From positions 98,317-162,316 of the forward strand of contig MPUH01000020.1 of the NCBI GenBank assembly GCA_001970955.1: DNA of 64,000 nt, in the 5' to 3' direction. The DNA is from Stentor coeruleus. Taxonomy: Eukaryota > Ciliophora > Heterotrichea > Heterotrichida > Stentoridae. The notes below the pieces were generated by a model, which was not told the DNA's origin, searched no databases, and saw nothing but the letters and a program-made list of their open reading frames with translations. Numbering within the stretch: the stretch's first letter is position 1; each line of letters begins with the position of its first letter. Of the stretch, positions 11,454-21,575 are shown piece by piece. The position numbers and the translations under genes were made by a program.

Positions 11454-12011
11454 ATTTATAGCTTAGATGATTGTTAGAGGATAAGATTAAGCCTTGAAGA
11501 GATTAGGATGAGGATTTTAATGGGCTGTGATTTGTGGAAAATTTGCCGGGTTTAGGCTTTTGGGTGGGAGGTTGAGGATTTGGAAGATGGCTTAGGAGTT
11601 CATGTGAGTTTTATTGAGATTTTTTAGAATTTTTGATGTAAGGATGAAGTAATTAATAATTTATTGGATTTTTTGTGAGGAGATAATGATATTAATGATA
11701 TTTGGTAACAATGTTTATAGGAGTATTTGAACTTTAAAGTTGCTAGTTAAGATGTTAGACGAATAGACTCATTTTTCTTATAAATTTGGTTGTTTTATAG
11801 TATTTATAGTACATATTATATAATCTGATTTGTCTTTGTTTTAGTTTTTGCATGTGCAAAAATAGGATATAATTTAATTAGAAGCTTTGAAGCTACTGAA
11901 AATCAGCATCCTGCTTATTTTAATAACTGCTTTGTTTTTAATTTTGAAATTGTGCTGTAATTTTAAAATAAGACTATATACTATTATAACTATAAGTAAA
12001 TAAGTATTTAA

Positions 12012-12156
12012 AATATTGTATCTGAACACATAAGTTATTTTTAAATGATTTTATACTATAAAGTTTGCTATTTTCAGCATATAAATAATATTGTATCTGA
12101 ACACATAAGTTATTTTTAAATGATTTTATACTATAAAGTTTGCTATTTTCAGCATA
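12012..12156. repeat. Exact 70-bp tandem direct repeat
   Basis: The copies at 12012-12081 and 12087-12156 are identical by eye over 70 bp, with a 75-bp period. They begin AATATTGTATCTGAAC and end TTTTCAGCATA. The repeat lies in the intergenic region upstream of the MORN gene. It may be a recent tandem duplication or an assembly artefact like the N-flanked duplications elsewhere in the window. Confidence 0.9.
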
Positions 12157-12431
12157 AAAATATAATAGATAGTAAACCATTATATGTAAAATAACTTATT
12201 TATATATCTCATTAATTGTTACCATAGTCCTAAATATAATAATTCCTGTAACCATAAAAAAATTAAAATTTTTCTCCTATAACCCTATCCCTAACTCAAA
12301 CTACAACATCAGGATTTCTAAATCCTTCTTAAAAAAATTTCTGACATCATCAGAAAAAAATATCCCTAAAAAAAAAAATCGCATTTCAAGCCTCAAATAC
12401 CAAATCCAGCAAGCCTAAAACTTCCCCTCTA

Positions 12432-12476
12432 CCCAATTAAAAACACAAAAAACNCCCAATTAAAAACACAAAAAAC
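12432..12476. repeat. 22-bp duplication around an assembly N (12454)
   Basis: Copies at 12432-12453 and 12455-12476 (CCCAATTAAAAACACAAAAA plus AC) flank a single N. The arrangement is best explained as two overlapping contig ends that were not merged. No gene is affected. Confidence 0.85.
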
Positions 12477-12708
12477 CCTTATCCTCTTCATCCCCATACA
12501 AACTCTTTACCTAAAATTTCCATCATCCATAATGGTTTAAACCCTTCTAGATAATGTAAATATAATTTCCATACCTCACAGTAAAAAGTATCTAATCTTC
12601 ACTAAACCATTAAAAAATCTTTAAAACAATTTCCCCATAGTCCTTCTAAGCAAAAATCTTGAGAAAATTTAAAATATTCTAACTCCTTAAACTCTAGCAT
12701 ATAAATAA

Positions 12709-13752
12709 ATGGGAGGAGCCTGCTCATGCTTTCAAAACCCAAGCACATTATCACTAAAAACAGAAGAAGCCGAATACATCGTCAGCGTAGAAACCTATGC
12801 CGGCTGCGAGATTAACAGCAACATAACCGCAGCTTTTCATCAAGGATCTATCTTAAAGCGTTTACTAAAACAAATTATTGTTAAAAAATACATAAAAACT
12901 TTAAAAAACCCTTCATCTTTTCGAGTAAAGTACCCAATAAGCACTCAGCGATTAGAAGAAGTTGAATCAGAATTAGTTCAAGCTAATGAAGCTGAGTACG
13001 GAGATTTCCGTATAACTCCAGTCTGGGGCGAATTAACAATTCCACTTCCACTAATCGAAATAAATGATTTTTTTTATCAAGGTGAATGGGATTTTGTTAC
13101 AAAACAACCTCATGGTGCAGGGATAAGTTATAATAAAACTTCAGGGGAGAAATTCAGTGGGAACTTTAAAAAAGGTAAAAGGACTGCATTAGGAAGACTT
13201 ATATTAGCAAATGGGGATTTATATGAAGGGGAATTTTATGAAGGGGAAATGCATGGTAATGGAACTTTATTACATTTTCAAGGTAAAGTTTATATTGGGG
13301 AGTTTAGAAAAGGGTTTAAAGAAGGATATGGAAAAGAACAAGATCGGCATGAAAGTTGTTATGAAGGGGATTTTATTAAAAATAAACGACATGGGAATGG
13401 AAAATTGATTTGGGCTGATGGAAGAGTTTATTCAGGGGAGTTTTTTAATGATAAAATGCATGGACTTGGTGAATGCTGGTGGCCTGAAGGGAAAAGATAT
13501 TATGGACAATGGGCTAATGATAAACAACATGGTGAAGGACAGTGTATATGGGATGATGGTAGGGAATTTATTGGTCAGTATTTTAAAGGTCAAGAAGATG
13601 GTAATGGGAAAATGCTTATGGCTAATGGGGATATTTATGATGGGATGTGGAGAAGAGGGAAACAACATGGGGCTGGAACGATAAAAACAGCTGAAAAAGA
13701 AAGAAAAGGCTTTTGGGAAGATGGAAATTTTGTTAGTTGGGCTGATGAGTAA
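12709..13752 (+). CDS. MORN-repeat protein with acylation-type N-terminus
   Basis: The protein has 347 residues. It begins MGGACSCF, a glycine-2 start with nearby cysteines, as in N-myristoylated and palmitoylated membrane-bound proteins. A basic helical segment (about residues 45-65) precedes about nine MORN repeats from residue 123 to the end, with units such as YEGEFYEGEMHGNG, YSGEFFNDKMHGLG and YGQWANDKQHGEG. Family knowledge: MORN repeats act in membrane association and cytoskeletal scaffolding, and some are found in ciliary or cortical structures. No catalytic domain follows the repeats. The frame is uninterrupted. The upstream leader is G-poor and the downstream flank G-rich, as for other genes here. 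Confidence 0.9.
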   Translation: MGGACSCFQNPSTLSLKTEEAEYIVSVETYAGCEINSNITAAFHQGSILKRLLKQIIVKKYIKTLKNPSSFRVKYPISTQRLEEVESELVQANEAEYGDFRITPVWGELTIPLPLIEINDFFYQGEWDFVTKQPHGAGISYNKTSGEKFSGNFKKGKRTALGRLILANGDLYEGEFYEGEMHGNGTLLHFQGKVYIGEFRKGFKEGYGKEQDRHESCYEGDFIKNKRHGNGKLIWADGRVYSGEFFNDKMHGLGECWWPEGKRYYGQWANDKQHGEGQCIWDDGREFIGQYFKGQEDGNGKMLMANGDIYDGMWRRGKQHGAGTIKTAEKERKGFWEDGNFVSWADE

Positions 13753-14639
13753 TTGTAACTAATCTTTTAATTAAATATGTTCAGAAGATGATTTATGATG
13801 AAGGTCTGAAGCTCGCGAAAACAGCTGAAATGGATTTGGTGAGTTTATAGAAAATGTATATATTAAGAAAATCCTGATTAGCTCAAGTATTTGAATTTAT
13901 TTTTGATATGATAAAATGTATATAGGTAATAAGTTTCTTAAGGTATGTGTATAATATTCTTAATCTTTTTTATAGTTGTAAATTTTTTTGTATGAAAAAT
14001 AATTTTTATGTTTTTTTGAAATTGAGTTTTGAGTGTGGGTTGTGATTTAAAAAGTAGGAGTTAGGATTTTTAAGGATAGGTTTGTAGAAAGTTATGGGAT
14101 TGTTGGGAGATAATGAAAAGATAATAGGATATTATTTTAGGGATGATTTGATTTGAGTTTGAGAATGATTGTGGGGAGATGAAATTTAAAAGATGAGAGA
14201 TATGATTATAGTGGATTTATGTTTATTTTTTAGATTCGAAATTTTACTTATATTTGTATTGAATTTGGTGTAGATAGTTTTTATTAATGCCACTTAGAAA
14301 GTTGTATAGGAGAAAATAGGCAAGTAGAGAGATGATAATTAAACCTAATACTTCTAAATCCAAAGTTAAATTCTTCCCAGTTACAAATTCAATTAACACA
14401 ATTTATATATACTTTACACTATCGTTATTCATACATTTTATCAATTCTCTATTTATATCATCCAAGATTATCATTCAAACAAAAAATTCTTCATATTTAA
14501 AATCTGTGCTATTTATAACATAAAAAATCCTAATTATAAAATTAGCCTTTAAATCATCTTAAAATATCTCCTAAAAAATATCCTAATTAATATCCTCTAA
14601 GCATTCCAGCATATATAATATTTAAAATTTTAGAATAAA
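13753..14639. other. Intergenic between convergent genes
   Basis: These 887 bp lie between the 3' ends of the MORN gene (plus) and the STPGR gene (minus). About 14030-14230 is G-rich on the plus strand and about 14330-14600 is C-rich, so each half has the G-rich 3'-flank composition on the strand of its own gene. A 63-codon ORF at 14332-14523 is low-complexity and rejected. Confidence 0.55.
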
Positions 14640-15188
14640 TTATATGTTATAGTATCCTGGTCCTGGACCTGTATTAGGAGATTGTTTAACAGACAGTCTT
14701 CTTGAATCAAAGCCAAATGCTATATTCTTATACGTAGCTAATTCTGTAAGTGTAAAATTAGGTTCATATTGCCCAGGTGCTGGGGAATCAAAGCTTTTCC
14801 TTATTCTATGCTTTTCTCTAAAACTATATTTTGGGGAACTATTCCCAGAATGTTTTGGATTATAAGTTCCAGGACCAGGTGAGATATGGCGATTAGGGAT
14901 TATAGGCAAAACTGTATGTTTCACCATGCGAGGACCTTTTGAGAGGTCAAAAGAAGTAGGTAATTCATATGTCCCAGGAGGAGGACTATCTTTTCCGACC
15001 TTGTTTTTTAACTCCCACCTAACGCCGAAGCCTATTGATGTAGATCTTGGGCTTAGAGTTGATGGGAAGACTATAAAATCACTACTTTCTAGTCGTTTTG
15101 GGGTTTTAAATCTATCTTCTTTTGAAAAAGTCCATCTAGTCGGATTAGATTTTTGTAAGGTATATGCAGAGCTACCAAAGGGATCCAT
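14640..15188 (-). CDS. Sperm-tail PG-rich repeat (STPGR/SHIPPO) protein
   Basis: The protein has 182 residues. It has at least four proline-glycine motifs of the STPGR type: PPPGTYEL, SPGPGTYNP, APGQYEP and a C-terminal GPGPGYYNI. They are spaced about 30-40 residues apart and separated by S/R/F-rich sequence (including IGFGVRWE and IAFGFDSRR). Family knowledge: STPGR proteins such as the ODF3/CIMAP group bind the lumen or surface of ciliary microtubules. It is likely an axonemal or cortical microtubule component. It is short, as many members are. The frame is uninterrupted and the stop follows the last repeat. Confidence 0.87.
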   Translation of the reverse strand: MDPFGSSAYTLQKSNPTRWTFSKEDRFKTPKRLESSDFIVFPSTLSPRSTSIGFGVRWELKNKVGKDSPPPGTYELPTSFDLSKGPRMVKHTVLPIIPNRHISPGPGTYNPKHSGNSSPKYSFREKHRIRKSFDSPAPGQYEPNFTLTELATYKNIAFGFDSRRLSVKQSPNTGPGPGYYNI

Positions 15189-15448
15189 TTATTATTAACT
15201 TTTGTGATAAGGATTTATAAAAACCATAACTACTAGGCAATTTAAATAAACTAAGCTTTAAAATCTGTTATAATCCCCCAACTTTTTCAGCATAAAATTT
15301 AAAACATCAATTATTCCCACCTCCCTCCATCTTTCTCTATCTATAACTTCCTTTATTTTTCTTGAATTTTTATCTCTAATCTTCTTATAAAATATAAAAT
15401 CCCCTTTAAATTTCTAATTAAATAACTAAATTATACAATAAAATCATA

Positions 15449-18400
15449 ATGTCAGGTTTATCATCAGCATTTATGTTCGGAGGTCATTTTTCTCATTCAA
15501 TCACTTGTATAGCAGGTTATTCCTCAACAATAATAACAGGCTCAACTACAGGAGAAATTGTCTACTGGAAAAAGCATGAAAATTATACCCCTGGAGTATT
15601 TTGTGCCCTACCTACAGATTCAGCTTGTATAAGTTTATGTATAGTTCCTGCTAATAAAGAAATATCAGCAATGTGTTCAACACAATGGCTTGTTGTCTCT
15701 TTACATGAAAAATCCAAAATTCGGATGTGGGATTCAGTTGATGGTAAGTGTCTTGCTTATTCTACTGACTTATTCGCAGAAAACAACGACTTAAGCCTTT
15801 TAACCAAATCAATTGATGATTTTGTATTAGTAGCAGGGAAGACTGAAATATATATGATTGATGTGTATCGTATGCAAAGTGTAAAGTTTTTCTACACTGA
15901 ACGGAATATTTTAAGTATAGTTTATCACAAAAACAAAATATATGCACAAACTATAGGGAAAATGTATATTTTTGACCTCCAAGACGACTTTGAGAACTCT
16001 TCTTGTGCAATTTTGGACGTCTGGGTTAATGTTGAAGAAAATACATATATTGAAATTATAAAAGATTTGATTGTTATAGGGAACTCCCAAAAACTTTATT
16101 TATTATCAAAAGACTCAAAATCAGAAACTCCAATACAAAAACTTAACTTATCTGACAAAATCCGATACTTAGCTGAAACAGAAAATTCATTACTTATATG
16201 TTTAGATGGGTTGATAAAAATATACAAACAATCTGATATTATTAAATATTATAAAGACCCAAGACATATTCCTAATCATGAAAGAATTATCACAGGTTCT
16301 TGTCCAAATTGTTATGGAATAATCCATAGTACTCTTGTTTTTTCAGATGGCAGTGATTTAAAAACATTGAATATAGAAAGTAAAAATATTGATAAACATA
16401 AATGGAATATTGAAGAACAAAGTTTTAATATATTAAATATAGGTGAAAAAGTTACTGCTTATAATTTGTGTATAAATAACAGTGTATTAATTGGAGTTGG
16501 TACAGATATTGGCCGTGTTATACTAACAACCCTAACCCATTCTTCCACATCAGTTTACTTCAATAAAAAATCTGAAGTTTTATCTATTTACATGAATAAT
16601 AATATCCTTGCAGTAGGTTACAAAGATGAAACTCTATCTTTTTGGTCATACACATCTTGCAAAGGAACAACTTATCACACTTTACCTTTAAAAACAATTG
16701 AAATTTGGACAAGCCCTGTAAAAATCATGGTCCCTTTAAGTTATTCTAAAAAAAATATTGACCACCTCAATGAAATGTCATGGAAAAACTCAAAGTCAAA
16801 CTGGAAAACAATAATCCTAGCCCAATGCGAGACTGGAGCTGTAATGTTAACTTGTTTTGAAAAACTAGATATTGTATCATATTTTCAAGCATTAAAATCA
16901 AGTATTGTAAAAGCAACTATGTTTCTTAACTTAGAATACTTAGCAATAAGTTGTGCTAATGGGCATATTTATATTTTTAATATGACAGTTTTAGCTTTAG
17001 AAAGAGAAATAATTGGTGATGCTGTGTTAAATTTTGATAGTATCGAACTTATTGATGATAAACTTAGTAAAAGTTTAGATCGGACTGATCGTTTTACTGC
17101 TTGTTATGAGTTTTATTATGCTGAACCTGTGAGAAAATGCATAGAAATCAAATATATTACCTTAGGATGTGATAATTTTCCTGTTTTACATATAAATCTT
17201 GCTAAGATTGTTAAGGAAAAACCTGAGATGATTGCATATGTTATACCTGTTATGAATAGTGGGAATTTAAGATGTGGGATTTATGGTAAGAGTAATGCTT
17301 TTGCATTTAAAAACGAATGGGTGAAATCTTTGCATTTGAATGCGGTTAGGGTCGCTTCAATGATTGCTTTGAATTTACCACCTCCAACTATACATTTTAA
17401 TAACATATCGATGATTGTTGCAGCTTTGCCTTCTAATTCGAATTTAAGGGGAAGGTTACTTGAGTTTATAACCGTGTCAAATGAAATCATTAATGTTTGT
17501 GAGAATATATTAAAACCTCATTCAAAACAAGTTCGATATGCGAAGAGGACGTTAAAACATTCACTTAGTATTAATTTCTCTTGTGAAAAGTATCATTCAC
17601 AAAGGATTTTTGTGTCTATTCCTGAAGTTATAGCTATAGTCGCTTTATCATGTGCATGTATTAAAGGCAATTTCGGAAAACCTGACTTGGTAATTGAGCA
17701 TTTAATCATAATGATTAAAAGTTCTGATGAAGGGTATATCCTTCTAGCAACCGAACTCCTAAATCGTGGTCTTACTACCTTCAGCAAATCTCTTCAAGAA
17801 ACCCAAGTCTCAGAACTATCCAAAGAACTCCTTCTCTACAGTTGTAAAAATTTCAAAAACATCGCCAAAGACTACTTCTACAAAATCGCCACAAAGCTTG
17901 GTCTTATTCACATACAAACTTTTATAAAAACCCTAACTTCTGATATAAAAAATCAAAACTTAGACAAAAACTACCAACAACAAATTTTCTTCACAATTGA
18001 ATATTTCATCCTCCATCATTTTATTGAAGCTACTTCTATACTTGAAGAACTTGGAGATTTTATATTAAAAGCCAACAACATAAAAAATGATTTTCCTAAT
18101 AAATTATATGGTCAACATTTTACAACTGTCCTTCAAACATTTGTAGGATTATTACCAATGGTTAGTTTATCTTCAGATTCAAAACTTATGATAATTGGTT
18201 TACCTACAGGATTAGTTTATGTTTATGACCTTAAGACAAGTCGTAAATGGAAGCCATTAAAAGTTTTTACAACAACAATTTCAGCATTAGATATTAAGGA
18301 AAATTGTATAGCTTGTTATAGTTGTCAAGAAAGTTGTGTGAAAATTATCAAAATCGAACAAGGGATTTTGGGGTCGATAATAGGGAATGGGGAGATGAAG

Positions 18401-18559
18401 ATAGTTGAAAAGCTTCTTTTGGGGGAGATTGAATCAGTTGCAACTACTTATCAAGAGCTTATGAGGACTGTGAGAGTTCGATGGGTTGATATGAAAACGC
18501 TGTCTATATTTAGAGAGAATAAACAAGAGTATTTATATATGGTTAAAAAAGTTAATTAA
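15449..18559 (+). CDS. Large WD40 protein, WDR7/rabconnectin-3 beta-like
   Basis: The protein has 1,036 residues with no interruption. The N-terminal third is a WD40 propeller with weak repeats (ITGSTTGEIVYWKK, VVSLHEKSKIRMWDSVDGKC and others). A helical middle follows, and a second propeller-like segment lies near the C-terminus (MIIGLPTGLVYVYDLKTSRKW). N-terminal propeller, long helical middle and C-terminal WD repeats is the layout of WDR7 (rabconnectin-3 beta), a V-ATPase assembly regulator. The opening (SITCIAGYSSTIITGS, then SDGKC-type dipeptides) fits that family, but it is shorter than animal WDR7 (about 1,490). It could instead be another large WD40 scaffold, and the assignment is tentative. 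Confidence 0.6.
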   Translation: MSGLSSAFMFGGHFSHSITCIAGYSSTIITGSTTGEIVYWKKHENYTPGVFCALPTDSACISLCIVPANKEISAMCSTQWLVVSLHEKSKIRMWDSVDGKCLAYSTDLFAENNDLSLLTKSIDDFVLVAGKTEIYMIDVYRMQSVKFFYTERNILSIVYHKNKIYAQTIGKMYIFDLQDDFENSSCAILDVWVNVEENTYIEIIKDLIVIGNSQKLYLLSKDSKSETPIQKLNLSDKIRYLAETENSLLICLDGLIKIYKQSDIIKYYKDPRHIPNHERIITGSCPNCYGIIHSTLVFSDGSDLKTLNIESKNIDKHKWNIEEQSFNILNIGEKVTAYNLCINNSVLIGVGTDIGRVILTTLTHSSTSVYFNKKSEVLSIYMNNNILAVGYKDETLSFWSYTSCKGTTYHTLPLKTIEIWTSPVKIMVPLSYSKKNIDHLNEMSWKNSKSNWKTIILAQCETGAVMLTCFEKLDIVSYFQALKSSIVKATMFLNLEYLAISCANGHIYIFNMTVLALEREIIGDAVLNFDSIELIDDKLSKSLDRTDRFTACYEFYYAEPVRKCIEIKYITLGCDNFPVLHINLAKIVKEKPEMIAYVIPVMNSGNLRCGIYGKSNAFAFKNEWVKSLHLNAVRVASMIALNLPPPTIHFNNISMIVAALPSNSNLRGRLLEFITVSNEIINVCENILKPHSKQVRYAKRTLKHSLSINFSCEKYHSQRIFVSIPEVIAIVALSCACIKGNFGKPDLVIEHLIIMIKSSDEGYILLATELLNRGLTTFSKSLQETQVSELSKELLLYSCKNFKNIAKDYFYKIATKLGLIHIQTFIKTLTSDIKNQNLDKNYQQQIFFTIEYFILHHFIEATSILEELGDFILKANNIKNDFPNKLYGQHFTTVLQTFVGLLPMVSLSSDSKLMIIGLPTGLVYVYDLKTSRKWKPLKVFTTTISALDIKENCIACYSCQESCVKIIKIEQGILGSIIGNGEMKIVEKLLLGEIESVATTYQELMRTVRVRWVDMKTLSIFRENKQEYLYMVKKVN

Positions 18560-19083
18560 AAAAAGGTATTTGGAGTATCTAAGAATGAAATGGTAAATGT
18601 TGTTGTTAATAGATACATGTCGAAACTTATAAAGATTTTTTCATTAGATTGTGGATTTTTATTTATTTTATTAGCACTTCAAATGCTTACCCAACTTGAG
18701 TTATATAGTCTTTAATTCCTGCTATTTCTATAATCCTCCTTCGTCTAATATCCCTTCATCAAAGAGAAATCCTATAATAGCAATATTCCTTGATACTTTC
18801 TTCTGTTATTATCTGAAGATTCGGGTTATCTTTTTTGAAGCTAAGCACATTTCTGTCTTTCGATCTTCAATTCTTATTTCTTCAGGCAATTTATACGCTA
18901 ACTTTTTTTTTTATATCCTATAAACTTCAGTATCATTATCAATTCAAATTATTCATCATCAACATAATTCAAATATTAAATCTTAATTTTATTATTTCAA
19001 ATACTTTTAACTATTTTAAAATTATTCCTCTATAAAAATTTTTCAATCATAAATCCATTTCAGCATTTTTTATTATAATAGTT
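18560..19083. other. Intergenic, no gene seen
   Basis: The first 100 bp are G-rich, as in other 3' flanks. The rest is C-containing and G-poor, leading to the small MGCG gene. Two overlapping ORFs (75 and 66 codons) are F/I/Y-rich low-complexity and rejected. Confidence 0.5.
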
Positions 19084-19509
19084 ATGGGATGTGGAGCAAT
19101 TTCTAAGCCTGATCAGTCGATATGGCTAAATGCGTTTTCTGGTTTATACAGATATAGAGTTAAAGTTACTCAATTAGAAGAAAAAAATATCACTGAGTTT
19201 ATACATGAAGACCAATTCGATGAAATGCCACTTACAACACTCATGAATATAATTGCGTTTAATGAAAAAGATTCAGCAATATTCGATGCGAATTTCATTT
19301 CAGTGTATAATAAAGAAACTGACTCATTTTCTTATTATATTCAAAGGCTTGTTGGGATTGAGAGAAATCCTAAAGCTGGTAAAGAATGGATTATATATAT
19401 AAACAAAGTGAAACACACATGGGATGAGGTATGTCAACAAAATATCCGCATCCGTCCTCAGGACAATATTGTTTGGATTTTACAAAATGACAAAGATATA
19501 AAAATGTAA
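19084..19509 (+). CDS. Small protein, MGCG start, DUF4430-like tail
   Basis: The protein has 141 residues. The N-terminus MGCGAISK fits N-myristoylation at Gly2 plus palmitoylation at Cys3. The C-terminal half (KEWIIYINKVKHTWDEVC, then a PQDNIVWILQ end) resembles the DUF4430/transcobalamin C-terminal fold pattern: a tryptophan-led strand, a YxN turn, and a final segment of hydrophobic residues around a D-N/W pair. That similarity is weak and inferred. No catalytic motif is visible. It is convergent with the coiled-coil/GAF gene. Confidence 0.7.
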   Translation: MGCGAISKPDQSIWLNAFSGLYRYRVKVTQLEEKNITEFIHEDQFDEMPLTTLMNIIAFNEKDSAIFDANFISVYNKETDSFSYYIQRLVGIERNPKAGKEWIIYINKVKHTWDEVCQQNIRIRPQDNIVWILQNDKDIKM

Positions 19510-19672
19510 ACTTCAGCTATTTTTATAGGAAGTCTATAGCTTAAATTATAAAATTTATTGAAATGTTTAATATTTCCTATAAATTACTAATTTCTCATTT
19601 CCTATCAAAAAATATCATATTTTATCTAGCAAATTAAAGTCAAAAAAAATTTTGAAGTTCACATTATTTAAA

Positions 19673-21575
19673 CTATACGAATGCAAATGCTTTAATTCTC
19701 TTCTGATTATTCCAATCATTTATAGTCATTTTCATCGAGCTCAAGAAATTTTTGACTTCAAATAAATCCCTTTCATTTTTCGACTTATCAATTTCGTCAA
19801 TTGATTTTATAGCTTTTTGCACACCCTGTTTAAACTTAATAGTCAGTGTAGAAGCTTCAATAATACAATTAGTACTACTTATGCAAACTCCGATGATTTT
19901 TTGTAAATTCTTAACTTTTTCGATATCATTTTCTTGTATATTTTTTCCACCTTTTTTGTTAAAAACCTGTAAAACTCCAACAACTTCTCCGTGGATCCCA
20001 ATGAGACTAGCGTAAATACCATTTTTAACAATTGAAGCTCTGCAAGAGTTATCGATTTCTTGGTTAAAAAGCTTATGGGATTTTATATTATCCAGTTTTA
20101 GCACTGTGTTTTTCTTAAAAATATCCCCGGTTATGCCTAAATCAATAGGGAATTTTATGCTGGAATCTGAGAATTTTTCTTTGAAATTCTCTGTTGGGAT
20201 CATAATAAAAAGCTCATTTTGACCTTGATCATAAAAAACAACCCCTACCGATTCGAACTCAAGAAACTTACTCAGATGCAAATAAATATTGTTCGCTAAT
20301 TCTTTGTGGTTTTTATTATAAATAACACTCGAAGTCAATGATGTTATTTCTAAAACATGTTCAGACGCAATAATCTCCCTTTGTTTAGATTTAATATAAC
20401 CCAACCCTAAACCAACACAAGTAGAAACCAAACAAAGATAAGCATAATCAATTGCAGTATACAAAGAAAACTCATTCTTCAAGGCAACTTTTCTATGAAG
20501 GCATATATAAATTCCAGGTTCATCATTAAACATTATCGTCGAATAAACCTCTCGACCTGTAGTAAACCCAGCTTTAACCTGTTCAATATGTAATGAAGAA
20601 AATTCTATAGGACTCAAATGTGGACCTTCAGCTAAAACAACTTGCATTTCATTCCAATTATGCCTAAAATAATTCTTCACATATTTACCATAAAAATCCT
20701 TCATTTCTTCAGAAACTAAAATCATACTAACTTTTTCAGCTTTTAAAGAAGACTTTAAAANATTTCCTTTAAAAAATATAAAAATTCAATATGAAATATT
20801 GGAATTTTTTATATAAAAAATCATACTAACTTTTTCAGCTTTTAAAGAAGACTTTAAAAAATCTCCAATTAAGTTCAAAATTTCAACAAAATTTTTTTTG
20901 CTTTGAAGATGGGTAATAAAATCGTTTAAGGATGAAAACTTTTTTTCAATACTAAGGTTATTAGATTTTTCTTTGGGTAAATATGATGAACTAGGCTTTT
21001 TCTCTGGGGAAANAATATGATGAACTAGGCTTTTTCTCTGGGGAAATGTTTCGAATTCCTTTGTCTATGGTTAAATTTCTGTATTTAGCGGCAAAAGCTT
21101 TGATATATTTCCTGTCTCGTCTTAGTAAATCTAATTCCATTGAGTTTTTCTGGTTTTCAACCCTGTAAAAATTCGCTTCTTCGTCTAGATTTTCAACTTT
21201 TTTTTGTAAATGATCAACAAATACTGTTTGATAAAAAGTTTTGTATTCATCATTTGAAAGTTTTTCAGATTCAAGAAGTTTTTTGTTTATTTTACGCATT
21301 ATATCTAGTTCTTCTTTTAGCCTTCTGTTTTCATCCATTAGGCTGATAATCATTGAGTCAATACTTTTATCGATTTCTTTAGAAAATTTTTGTTCTGAGT
21401 ATTCAGGTTTACGATTGTTACTATTTCGACTGTTGCAGTTTGAGGATGGTTTTTTAATATCATATATTTTCTTTTCGAAGAAAGTTTTCTGATAAGGAGA
21501 CTTGGATTGACTTAAAATCCTATCTGAAAAAGCTTCAGATGTTGACACTTTCGTATACATTTTATTAAATTCCAC
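19673..21575 (-). CDS. Coiled-coil protein with tandem GAF-like domains, split by two assembly gaps
   Basis: As assembled, two frames are visible: 20991-21575 (N-terminal coiled coil) and 19673-20725 (GAF part). Each break coincides with an N flanked by a direct repeat (33 bp at 20980-21046; 40 bp at 20721-20760 and 20820-20859). Removing 34 and 99 nt restores one 589-residue frame that crosses the second junction inside a GAF-like fold (DFLKSSLKAEKVSMILVSEE). The product has a basic N-terminus, a coiled coil at about 70-190, a degenerate first GAF-like domain, and a clear second GAF domain (DLGITGDIFKKN, then GIHGEVVGVLQVFNKKGG). GAF domains bind small ligands or cyclic nucleotides, or dimerise. 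The ligand is unknown and no output domain follows. Confidence 0.78.
20721..20859. repeat. 40-bp duplication around an assembly N (20761), breaking the GAF gene
   Basis: Copies at 20721-20760 and 20820-20859 are identical. Between them lie the N and 58 bp of unrelated AT-rich sequence (20762-20819) that closes the frame. Both copies encode the same part of the GAF-like fold. The insert probably is a bad contig end. Confidence 0.87.
20980..21046. repeat. 33-bp duplication around an assembly N (21013), breaking the GAF gene
   Basis: Copies at 20980-21012 and 21014-21046 are identical and flank one N. Collapsing them (34 nt) lets the minus-strand frame run from SPEKKPSSSY into LPKEKSNN without a stop. 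Confidence 0.88.

Larger units (their letters stand above)
11454..12708. other. Intergenic between divergent genes, contains repeats and an N
   Basis: These 1,255 bp separate the ERGIC3-like gene (minus) and the MORN gene (plus). The first 250 bp are G-rich and C-poor on the plus strand, and the last 500 bp are the opposite, fitting 5' flanks of genes leaving in both directions. It contains an 18-bp hyphenated inverted repeat (TTTTTGCA/TGCAAAAA, 11844-11861), a 70-bp tandem repeat and an assembly N. An ORF across the tandem repeat is not credible. Confidence 0.6.

Noticed and set aside
11844-11861. 18-bp inverted repeat TTTTTGCA-TG-TGCAAAAA
   Set aside because: Single, short and AT-rich; expected by chance in such sequence.
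11974-12180. 68-codon minus-strand ORF with internal repeat
   Set aside because: It only reflects the 70-bp DNA tandem repeat; no start context and composition unlike coding.
12283-12300. CCCTATCCCTAACTC, telomere-like
   Set aside because: Only one or two imperfect units inside a C-rich leader; no array, so not a chromosome end.
14332-14523. 63-codon plus-strand ORF between convergent genes
   Set aside because: I/F/S-rich with no domain, and located in a region whose composition is that of a minus-strand 3' flank.
18696-19035. Two short plus-strand ORFs upstream of the MGCG gene
   Set aside because: Overlapping each other in different frames, F/I/Y-rich, typical of AT-rich leader.
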